Shown: in pieces, positions 1-5,674 of the stretch
How positions within the stretch are numbered: the stretch's first letter is position 1
How the letters are laid out: every line of letters begins with the position of its first letter
Origin: Chlamydiales bacterium
Lineage (GTDB): Bacteria > Chlamydiota > Chlamydiia > Chlamydiales > JAACFD01
Assembly (NCBI GenBank): GCA_009937555.1
Contig: JAACFD010000085.1
Coordinates: 1 to 8,059 of the forward strand
Direction: 5' to 3'
DNA: 8,059 nt
Program-made: the position numbers and the translations under genes
Notes under the pieces: generated by a model
The model's input: only the letters and a program-made list of their open reading frames with translations
Told to the model about the DNA's origin: nothing
The model's database searches: none

Positions 1-14
1 GAAAAGAATATATT

Positions 15-19
15 AGGAG
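15..19 (+). promoter_or_regulatory. Ribosome binding site of rplS
   Basis: AGGAG lies 9 nt upstream of the ATG at position 29. This is a good Shine-Dalgarno match and supports that start for L19. The 28 bases before the ATG show no recognisable promoter, so transcription probably enters from a gene upstream of the window. Confidence 0.75.
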
Positions 20-28
20 TCTATAAAA

Positions 29-478
29 ATGGGAAAATCAGCATTGTTAAAAGACCTTGAGTCTGAATATATTAAACAAGATATTTGCGAATTTTCTGTA
101 GGTGATACTATTAGTGTTCACTTAAAGATTGTTGAAGGTAACAAGCAACGTGTACAGGTTTTCACTGGTACTGTAATTGCTAGACAAGGAAGCGGAGCTT
201 CTGAGACAGTTACCCTACACAGAGTAGCTTATGGTCTTGGAATGGAGCGTTTATTTTTAATAAACAACCCACAAGTAGTAAAGATTGAAAGAATTCGCCT
301 AGGTAAGGTTAGACGAGCTAAGCTTAACTACCTGAAAGGAAAAACAGGTAAACAAGCTAAGGTTCAAGAGAAAATCACTACTAAGAAGTCAAAGACTAAA
401 GTAGTTGAAACTAAAGCTAAGCCTGAAGCAAAGCAAGCTGAAGCAAAAGAAGCTAAACCTGAAGGCGATAAAGCTTAA
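29..478 (+). CDS. rplS: 50S ribosomal protein L19 with charged C-terminal extension
   Basis: L19 is a structural protein of the large ribosomal subunit, located near the interface with the 30S subunit. The L19 fold spans about residues 1-113 of 149. Family hallmarks are GDTISVHLKIVEGNKQR (25-41), VFTGTVIARQGSG (44-56) and RLGKVRRAKLNYL (90-102). Bacterial L19 is usually about 115-120 residues, so the last roughly 36 residues (114-149) are additional. They are Lys/Ala/Glu-rich, low-complexity and contain AKPE twice (130-133 and 142-145). The extension has no stop or frame break and runs directly into the TAATG junction with rnhB, so it appears real rather than a frameshift artefact. Its role is unknown; it could contact rRNA or be a dispensable disordered tail. 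The TAA stop shares one base with the rnhB start, which suggests translational coupling. The gene is the first in the visible operon. Confidence 0.97.
   Translation: MGKSALLKDLESEYIKQDICEFSVGDTISVHLKIVEGNKQRVQVFTGTVIARQGSGASETVTLHRVAYGLGMERLFLINNPQVVKIERIRLGKVRRAKLNYLKGKTGKQAKVQEKITTKKSKTKVVETKAKPEAKQAEAKEAKPEGDKA
416..464 (+). repeat. Imperfect direct repeat in the rplS tail
   Basis: The 13-mer gctaagcctgaag (416-428) recurs as gctaaacctgaag (452-464) with one mismatch and a 36-nt period, so the repeat stays in frame and encodes AKPE twice. Together with the interspersed GAAGCAAA/GAAGCTAA words this looks like short in-frame duplication that may have built the charged tail of L19. It may equally reflect simple Lys/Ala/Glu codon composition. 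Confidence 0.5.
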
Positions 479-1143
479 TGAAAGATTCTGAAGAGCAACG
501 ACTCGAATCCATGTGGAGTTACGAGTCTGTTGCTTATAAGAATTATAAGCTAGTTGCTGGAGTAGATGAAGCTGGCCGAGGACCTTTAGCTGGGCCTGTT
601 GTTGCTGCTGCTTGTATTTTACCTTTTTCTATGCTGATAGAAGGCCTTAATGACAGTAAAAAGTTAACGCCTAAGAAAAGGAAGTTGCTTTTTCAGCACT
701 TATGCAGCCATGAAAAAGTCCATTATAGCTATAGCCTAGTAGAAGCGTCTGTCATTGATGAAGTGAATATATTTGAAGCTACAAAAATAGCTATGAAACA
801 AGCTGTTGCTAAACTTGATATGCAGCCAGACTGTGTGCTAATTGACGGCTTACACCTACACTTAGATGGCAAACATACACAAAAGATCATAAAAGGTGAC
901 AGCCTTTCATGTTCAATTGCAGCAGCTTCGGTAATAGCAAAAGAAACTCGAGACGAGTGGATGATGCAAGCCGATGAAAAATGGCCAGAGTATGGTTTTG
1001 CTAAGCATAAAGGTTATGGGACAAAGCAACACATGGAAGCAATTAAAAACTATGGTCCATGCCCTATTCACCGAGCAAGCTTTTCACCTATTAAAGAGAT
1101 GCTTGTAAGTAGTTACTTAAGCAAAGAGGGTACATGTCTGTAA
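478..1143 (+). CDS. rnhB: Ribonuclease HII
   Basis: RNase HII cleaves the RNA strand of RNA-DNA hybrids and starts removal of single ribonucleotides misincorporated into DNA. The protein has 221 residues, a normal length. The N-terminal signature VAGVDEAGRGPLAGPV (26-41) carries the first two catalytic acids, D30 and E31, and the GRG motif. D123 in VLIDGLH and D141 in KGDSLS are the other two expected metal-binding acids. The motif DSKKLTPKKR (59-68), the helix SIAAASVIAKETRDEWM (146-162) and HKGYGTKQH (177-185) are also typical. All expected catalytic residues are present. The ATG overlaps the rplS stop (TAATG) and has only a weak GAAGG at 461-465, so initiation is probably coupled to L19 translation. 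A later in-frame ATG at position 511 would still leave the catalytic core intact, so the exact start is slightly uncertain. Confidence 0.96.
   Translation: MKDSEEQRLESMWSYESVAYKNYKLVAGVDEAGRGPLAGPVVAAACILPFSMLIEGLNDSKKLTPKKRKLLFQHLCSHEKVHYSYSLVEASVIDEVNIFEATKIAMKQAVAKLDMQPDCVLIDGLHLHLDGKHTQKIIKGDSLSCSIAAASVIAKETRDEWMMQADEKWPEYGFAKHKGYGTKQHMEAIKNYGPCPIHRASFSPIKEMLVSSYLSKEGTCL
1125..1130 (+). promoter_or_regulatory. Ribosome binding site of yicC, tight spacing
   Basis: AGAGGG lies inside the end of rnhB, only 3 nt before the ATG at 1134, which is closer than usual. The next in-frame ATG, at 1149, would be 18 nt away. The 1134 start also gives the short leader before SMTAYA that YicC proteins normally have, so 1134 is preferred. 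Confidence 0.5.
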
Positions 1144-2027
1144 AAAGTATGACAGCCTATGCAATGGCTAGGAAAGTGCTAAACAATGGCGAGCTAAGTT
1201 GCCAAATCCAAACTCTTAATAAGAGGTTTTTGGATGTAACTTGCAGTTTACCAAAAGAGTTTGCGCACCTTGAAATGCAGATTAGAAAGCAAGTATCTGA
1301 ATCGGTTAAAAGAGGCAAGGTATCACTTAGCTTTAACTTTCAGCAAAGCCCCACAGTTGAAGTGTCAGAAAGTTTTAACTCTTTAGCTATAAAAAGACTA
1401 GAGGGGGTTTGTGAGCGATTATCAACCGAACTAAAGATGCCTGAAGCGAATAAGTGGTCCTTATTAGAAGGGATGTTGCTCAAAGACCGAGAGTGGATGC
1501 AAAGCGAATCAGCAGTTGATCTAGAAGATGTAGACAAAGTTATAAGTGAACTAGTAGAAGAGGCTCTTACTAAGCTTTTAGAGATGAAACATGCCGAAGG
1601 GAACTATTTAGTTAAAGATTTACTTCAGCGTATTTCAACACTCAAGCAAAGAGTTATGACTGTTGAATCACTAAGTGTTGATGCTAGCGTATCTCATAGA
1701 GAAAAATTACTGGATAGGCTTAAGAAAGCTAATTTGAGCATTGATCTTGAAGATGAGAGAATTTTAAAAGAAATGTGCCTATTTGCTGAGAAAGTAGATA
1801 TTTCGGAAGAAATCACTCGTTTTAATTCTCATCTTATACAGTTAGAGAAACTGCTCACTCAGCCTGAAGAAGTTATAGGTAAGAAACTTGACTTTATCGT
1901 ACAGGAATTAGCCAGAGAAATTAACACTATGGCAGCTAAAACATCTTTGGTGCCTGTTTCCAAAGAGGCTATAGAGGTTAAGTCAGAGCTTGAGAAAATT
2001 AGAGAGCAAGTACAAAACATAGAGTAA
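1134..2027 (+). CDS. yicC: YicC/YloC-family endoribonuclease
   Basis: This is a member of the YicC family, whose E. coli (YicC) and Bacillus (YloC) members have been reported to act as endoribonucleases in RNA turnover. Its 297 residues match the usual length of about 290. The N-terminal domain begins with the hallmark SMTAYA (5-10), followed by QTLNKRFLDV (26-35) and KRGKVSLSF (59-67). The central helical part includes EMKHAEGNYLVKDL (150-163). The C-terminal domain (formerly DUF1732) has VDISEEITRFNSH (221-233), GKKLDFIVQELAREINTMAAK (249-269) and the family ending REQVQNIE. The start overlaps the end of rnhB by 10 nt, and gmk begins 10 nt after the stop. A yicC-gmk-omega order is common across bacteria (for example yloC-remA-gmk-rpoZ in Bacillus subtilis), so the placement is conventional in general, although I recall no yicC at this spot in Chlamydiaceae. 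The RNA target here is unknown. Confidence 0.93.
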   Translation: MSVKSMTAYAMARKVLNNGELSCQIQTLNKRFLDVTCSLPKEFAHLEMQIRKQVSESVKRGKVSLSFNFQQSPTVEVSESFNSLAIKRLEGVCERLSTELKMPEANKWSLLEGMLLKDREWMQSESAVDLEDVDKVISELVEEALTKLLEMKHAEGNYLVKDLLQRISTLKQRVMTVESLSVDASVSHREKLLDRLKKANLSIDLEDERILKEMCLFAEKVDISEEITRFNSHLIQLEKLLTQPEEVIGKKLDFIVQELAREINTMAAKTSLVPVSKEAIEVKSELEKIREQVQNIE

Positions 2028-2037
2028 ATGGTAAGCG

Positions 2038-2685
2038 ATGACAACAAAGGTAATTGGTAATTTAGCTAAAGGCTTAGCATTTGTACTAAGTGCGCCAGCA
2101 GGGACAGGAAAAACAACTCTGGTAAAAATGCTGATGACAGAGTTCCCCTGTATAACAGAGAGTATCTCTTATACTACACGCCCAATTAGGCCAAAAGAAG
2201 TTGAGGGCAAGGACTATAACTTCATTGACAAAGCGCGCTTTGAAGAGATTAGAAAAGAAGATGGTTTTTTAGAGAGCGTATCGCTATATGACTATAGCTA
2301 TGGGACACGTAAAAAAGATCTAGAAGATGCTCTTGCTTCAGGTAAGCATGCCTTTTTAGTAATTGACACTCAGGGTGCTTTAAAGTTAAAAGAGAAAGGT
2401 TTTGAAGCTACTTATATTTTCCTTTCTCCTCCTTCTATAGAAGAGCTAGAAAATAGGTTGCATGGCCGGAAAACAGACTCAGCTGACAGTATAGCCACTA
2501 GACTGAAAATTGCTGAGCAGGAAATGCAGCAGGCAGTATTTTATGATTATCACCTGGTAAATCAAGACTTAAGCAATACTTACCAGGTATTAAAAAGTAT
2601 ATTAATATGTAAAGAGTGTGAAAAACTCACTCAACTCAAAAAAGAGGGTTTGATTCCATGGAAGAACAACTATCAGATTACTTAA
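2038..2685 (+). CDS. gmk: Guanylate kinase
   Basis: Guanylate kinase transfers phosphate from ATP to GMP or dGMP to make GDP or dGDP, an essential step in nucleotide supply. The P-loop is SAPAGTGKTTL (18-28). The GMP-binding stretch SISYTTRPIRPKEVEGKDY (42-60) carries the expected Ser, two Arg and Tyr. E79 in GFLES and Y88 in SYGT line the substrate pocket in family members. D110 lies in VIDTQGA, where many homologues have DVQGA. The lid GRKTDSADSIATRL (143-156) supplies arginines for catalysis, and DYHLVNQDL (170-178) is the usual late strand. At 215 residues the protein is of normal size. The segment LYDYSYGT is somewhat divergent from the common GNYYGT but keeps the Y-G-T core. The ATG at 2038 has only a weak upstream GGTAAG, so initiation may depend on ribosomes finishing yicC. 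The 3' end overlaps the next gene by 28 nt. Confidence 0.96.
   Translation: MTTKVIGNLAKGLAFVLSAPAGTGKTTLVKMLMTEFPCITESISYTTRPIRPKEVEGKDYNFIDKARFEEIRKEDGFLESVSLYDYSYGTRKKDLEDALASGKHAFLVIDTQGALKLKEKGFEATYIFLSPPSIEELENRLHGRKTDSADSIATRLKIAEQEMQQAVFYDYHLVNQDLSNTYQVLKSILICKECEKLTQLKKEGLIPWKNNYQIT
2643..2648 (+). promoter_or_regulatory. Ribosome binding site of the omega-like gene
   Basis: AGAGGG lies within the end of gmk, 9 nt before the ATG at 2658. It supports a genuine start inside gmk and therefore the 28-nt gene overlap. Confidence 0.7.
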
Positions 2686-2951
2686 CTATTGAGCCTTTAA
2701 TTAGAAAAGATCGTTTCCAAGATAACTTTCAGCTATGTAACTATGCTATTAGACAAGTTCAAAACATAGTGAAAACTGGTAATGATAATCTTGGTGAAGG
2801 GCGCGTTCAGAATAAGGCTTATAATATCCTAGAAAAAATCATGCATGATGAAGATATGAAAATCTTAGAGGCTCTGCAACAACAACAGTTAGAAGAAAGT
2901 GCAGCTGAATCAGGTCAAGAGACTGTAGCTGAAAGTTCAACTTCAAACTAA
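2658..2951 (+). CDS. rpoZ: Probable divergent RNA polymerase omega subunit
   Basis: This small acidic protein has 97 residues. Two segments follow the pattern of RNA polymerase omega. The first is RFQDNFQLCNYAIRQVQ (19-35), comparable with the RF-x-LV-x-AA-x-RARQ helix of omega. The second is NKAYNILEKI (52-61), comparable with the K-x-TVIAL-REI segment. A G-rich linker (41-48) lies between them, as in omega. The tail (about 73-97) is rich in Gln, Glu and Ser and is probably disordered; E. coli omega also ends in a Gln/Glu/Ala-rich segment. Position directly after gmk is the classic place for rpoZ in many bacteria. Omega helps assemble and stabilise the beta-prime subunit. The match is by eye and weak in identity, so a Chlamydiae-specific small protein of another function remains possible. 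A good ribosome binding site and the overlap with gmk make the gene itself reliable. Confidence 0.6.
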   Translation: MEEQLSDYLTIEPLIRKDRFQDNFQLCNYAIRQVQNIVKTGNDNLGEGRVQNKAYNILEKIMHDEDMKILEALQQQQLEESAAESGQETVAESSTSN

Positions 2952-2982
2952 AGTTTACATAGCTATATGAGCTTTTATCTAT

Positions 2983-2987
2983 AGGGG
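2983..2987 (+). promoter_or_regulatory. Ribosome binding site of the membrane-protein gene
   Basis: AGGGG is followed by 6 nt and then the ATG at 2994, a strong arrangement that fixes the start. The 42-nt spacer that holds it (2952-2993) shows no convincing promoter or terminator hairpin, so read-through from the upstream gene is likely. Confidence 0.7.
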
Positions 2988-2993
2988 CTCTTT

Positions 2994-3632
2994 ATGGGAC
3001 CAAACAATACAGATTTATCTAGCTTCCAAGAGCTGGGAACAAGCTCTATGGCAGCTTTTTGGGTTGTGGTACTAATTATCTCAGCCTTTATATTAATTTT
3101 TTTCTTAGCCGGTTGGTGGCTTTTTAATGCTAGAGAAGCAAAAAGCCCCTACCTTGGCGGGAAAGTGATTTTTGGTCATGAGCTAAGTTTTCCCGCTATT
3201 GAAAAGGTTCATCAATTTCTTAGCGCTCACCATGATGTAAACAATCCTATATTTGATCTAAACAACGCTTGTGTTTGTAAAACTACAGGACGTATATTCC
3301 CAGATACCTTAGGTTTTGCTGGTGCTAAAAGCGTGGGTTGGAGTTTTATAAGTCGAATGTATCCAGGGGCTTATGTTTCATGGGGAAGCCTTTCACCTCA
3401 AGAAAGAGATAGATTATATTCAGAATCTCCAGAACTATTTGAGGGGTATCAAATACATGACTCCTCAGCAGAAGAAAAACCTAAAAAAGCTAGTGAATAT
3501 CACCAGGCCTTAAAGCCTGGTCCGTTATACATTGATAGAGATAGTAAAGTATTAGTGGGCTGGAAATGTGTTCCTGAGACTGTTTTAGAAGTGCTTGTTG
3601 TACAAGATTTAAAAACTACAAAGGTAAAATAA
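2994..3632 (+). CDS. Uncharacterised single-pass membrane protein
   Basis: I do not recognise this 212-residue protein. It has one clear hydrophobic segment at about 20-44 (core WVVVLIISAFILIFFLAGWW). The N-terminus before it has no Lys or Arg but does have Asp and Glu. The residues after it are basic (R47, K50, K57), so by the positive-inside rule the N-terminus is outside and the main domain (45-212) is in the cytoplasm. There is no Sec signal cleavage motif that I trust. The soluble part has C93 and C95 in CVCKTTGRIFPDT, several aromatic-rich turns (VGWSFISRMYPGAYVSWG, 114-131) and a Lys/Glu linker near 158-167. The two cysteines alone do not make a normal zinc site, although C191 adds a third. 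It has its own good ribosome binding site, and its stop overlaps the metG start by one base (TAATG), so its expression is tied to metG. Function is unknown. A lineage-specific inner-membrane protein is the safest description. Confidence 0.85.
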   Translation: MGPNNTDLSSFQELGTSSMAAFWVVVLIISAFILIFFLAGWWLFNAREAKSPYLGGKVIFGHELSFPAIEKVHQFLSAHHDVNNPIFDLNNACVCKTTGRIFPDTLGFAGAKSVGWSFISRMYPGAYVSWGSLSPQERDRLYSESPELFEGYQIHDSSAEEKPKKASEYHQALKPGPLYIDRDSKVLVGWKCVPETVLEVLVVQDLKTTKVK

Positions 3633-5674
3633 TGACAAAGAAAAAAGTATTGATCACTTCTGCACTTCCCTACGCAAATGGTCCTCTTCATTTTGGACAT
3701 ATTGCAGGAGCTTATTTACCAGGTGACTGTTATGCAAGATTTGAGCGTTTACAAAATAATGAAGTGCTGTATGTATGTGGTTCTGATGAGTATGGTATGG
3801 CAATAACTCTTTCAGCAGAACAAGCTAAAAGAACACCCAAAGAGCACGTTGATATATTTCATGAAATCAATAAGGCCTTTTTCCAGCAGCTAAACCTTTC
3901 TTTTGACCATTTTTCTCGCACAACTTGGAAAGGACACTATAAGCCTGTTCAGAAAATTTTCTTAGACTTATACGAAAATGGCTGGATTAAAGAAGACGAA
4001 ACCTATCAACTCTACTCTGAAGCTGAGAAACGCTTTTTAGCTGACCGCTATGTAGTGGGCACATGCCCAAAGTGTGGCTTTGATAGCGCAAGAGGTGATG
4101 AGTGTCAAAAATGTGGAGCTAGTTATGAAGCTATAGATTTAGTAGAGCCAAAATCAAAAATTACTGGATCAGCTTTAACTAAGCGCAAGACCAAGCACTG
4201 GTTTTTACAATTACAAAATATGAAAAAGCAGCTCTTAGAATTTATTGAGAGCAAAAATTGGAAGCCAAATGTTGTAAACTTTATTAAAAAGTATATTGAT
4301 GACTTGCGTCCTCGAGCAATCACGAGAGATTCTGAATGGGGGATACCTGTTCCTTTAGATAATACAGAAGGAAAAGTTCTTTATGTATGGTTTGATGCTC
4401 CTATTGGTTATATAAGCGCTAGCCAAGAGTGGGCAAAAAGTATCGGTGACGAAGATAAGTGGAAAGACTTTTGGCTAAATGAAGATACAAAGTTAGTTAA
4501 TTTTATCGGTAAAGATAACATCACGTTTCATGGGGTTATTTTCCCAGCAATGTTAATGGGACAAAATGAGAACTATAAGCTAGTAGATGAGCTTCCAGCT
4601 AATGAGTTTTACAATTTAGAAGGGCGTCAATTTAGCAAATCTGATGGCTGGTATATTGATCTTAATGACTTCTTTCAACATTTTACTGCTGATCAGATTC
4701 GCTATGCAATTGCAGCAAATGCTCCTGAAAACTCAGATTCTGAATTCACATGGGCTGATTTCCAGAGTAGATGTAATAGTGAGCTTCTAGGAAAACTTGG
4801 TAACTTTGTCAACCGTACCATGGTATTTGCGCATAAAGCCTTTGAATCAAAAGTTCCTTTAGCTGATCAATTTTCAGAAGAAGATGAAGCTTTTATGAAA
4901 GACCTTAAAGCTTTAACAGAACAAGCAAGAGAGAGCTATAGTGAATTTAAGTTAAGAAAAGCTTCTCAAACCATTATGGAAATGGCTCAAAGAGCTAACG
5001 TTTACTTTGACCATAAAGCCCCTTGGAAGATGAATAAAGATCCTTCTGCTACACCAGGTGCTCAGTGCTGCATTAACCTATGCTTAGAAGCTGTTAAGCT
5101 ACTTGCTCTAGTGGCGCATCCTATTATTCCTGAAACTTCCTCAAAAATTTGGGAGATGTTAGCAATTGATGAGACTATTGAGTCTTATGGCTGGGAGCAG
5201 GCGTTGCAAATTAATTTATCGGGAAAATCTCTAAATCCTGCTCAAGTACTCTTTCAAAAAGTTGAAGATGAGATTATTAAGCAAAAGCAAGATAATTTGA
5301 AAAATACACTTAAGTCGCTTGATAGTAATAAAAAAGAGCAAGCAAAGCTTAAAGATCCTATTAGCTTTGAAGACTTTTCTAAAATAGATCTTAGAGTTGC
5401 TGAGATACTTCAAGTAGAGAAAGTCAAAAAGAGTAATAAACTACTCAAGCTACAAGTAAGCCTAGGGAATGAAGAGCGCACAATTGTCTCTGGAATCAGC
5501 CAGCACTATAAAGAAGATGAACTAGTAGGTAAAAAGGTAATTGTAGTCGCAAATCTTAAGCCTGCTAAGTTAATGGGTATTGAAAGTCAGGGGATGATTT
5601 TAGCAGCAAGCTTAGACAAAGCTTTAGAGCTAGCTTGCATTGAAAAAATACCTGTTGGTGGAGTGGTTTCTTAA
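3632..5674 (+). CDS. metG: Methionyl-tRNA synthetase with C-terminal tRNA-binding domain
   Basis: MetRS charges tRNA-Met, including the initiator, with methionine using ATP in the cytoplasm. The class I catalytic domain starts at ITSALPYANGPLHFGH (8-23), where HFGH is the HIGH motif. A connective-peptide zinc ribbon holds C145, C148, C158 and C161. WFDAPIGYISAS (253-264) and FIGKDNITFHGVIFPAMLMG (291-310) are typical of the methionine pocket region. The KMSKS loop reads QFSKS (333-337). The anticodon-binding helical domain covers about 375-540. A Lys/Asn-rich linker (about 543-575) leads to a tRBD/Trbp111-like OB domain (about 578-680) with DFSKIDLRVAEILQVEKV and NLKPAKLMGIESQGM. Its 680 residues match the long E. 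coli type, whereas I recall Chlamydiaceae MetRS being about 550 residues without this domain. The ATG overlaps the preceding stop (TAATG), with AAGGT 6 nt upstream. The end overlaps the convergent recD2 stop. Confidence 0.97.
   Translation: MTKKKVLITSALPYANGPLHFGHIAGAYLPGDCYARFERLQNNEVLYVCGSDEYGMAITLSAEQAKRTPKEHVDIFHEINKAFFQQLNLSFDHFSRTTWKGHYKPVQKIFLDLYENGWIKEDETYQLYSEAEKRFLADRYVVGTCPKCGFDSARGDECQKCGASYEAIDLVEPKSKITGSALTKRKTKHWFLQLQNMKKQLLEFIESKNWKPNVVNFIKKYIDDLRPRAITRDSEWGIPVPLDNTEGKVLYVWFDAPIGYISASQEWAKSIGDEDKWKDFWLNEDTKLVNFIGKDNITFHGVIFPAMLMGQNENYKLVDELPANEFYNLEGRQFSKSDGWYIDLNDFFQHFTADQIRYAIAANAPENSDSEFTWADFQSRCNSELLGKLGNFVNRTMVFAHKAFESKVPLADQFSEEDEAFMKDLKALTEQARESYSEFKLRKASQTIMEMAQRANVYFDHKAPWKMNKDPSATPGAQCCINLCLEAVKLLALVAHPIIPETSSKIWEMLAIDETIESYGWEQALQINLSGKSLNPAQVLFQKVEDEIIKQKQDNLKNTLKSLDSNKKEQAKLKDPISFEDFSKIDLRVAEILQVEKVKKSNKLLKLQVSLGNEERTIVSGISQHYKEDELVGKKVIVVANLKPAKLMGIESQGMILAASLDKALELACIEKIPVGGVVS
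5671..5674. other. Shared TTAA: overlapping convergent stop codons
   Basis: The plus-strand TAA of metG (5672-5674) and the minus-strand TAA of recD2 (TTA on the plus strand at 5671-5673) lie in one TTAA palindrome. There is no intergenic space for a terminator, and I see no strong GC-rich hairpin plus T-run just beyond either stop. Transcripts from the two genes are expected to overlap at their 3' ends. Confidence 0.95.

Noticed and set aside
1..28. Possible 3' end of an upstream gene such as trmD
   Set aside because: Two plus-strand frames do have stops (TAG at 14-16, TAA at 24-26), but 28 bases are too few to identify a protein or choose a frame.
1340..1537. Antisense open frames of about 60-66 codons inside yicC, metG and the membrane-protein gene
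   Set aside because: They lie wholly or mostly opposite well-supported genes, lack ribosome binding sites and family features, and are expected by chance.
2028..2060. A 10-codon reading frame from the ATG just before gmk, overlapping its start
   Set aside because: It has no ribosome binding site and no attenuator-like structure, and it is in a different frame from gmk. It is most simply a chance ATG in the spacer.
2954..2981. TTTACA-N16-TATCTA as a promoter before the membrane-protein gene
   Set aside because: The -10 match is poor and transcription would begin after the ribosome binding site at 2983-2987, so the start would lack it.
5643..5660. Terminator for recD2 on the minus strand (ACC-AACA-GGT followed by a T-run)
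   Set aside because: The stem is only 3 bp, far too weak for an intrinsic terminator.
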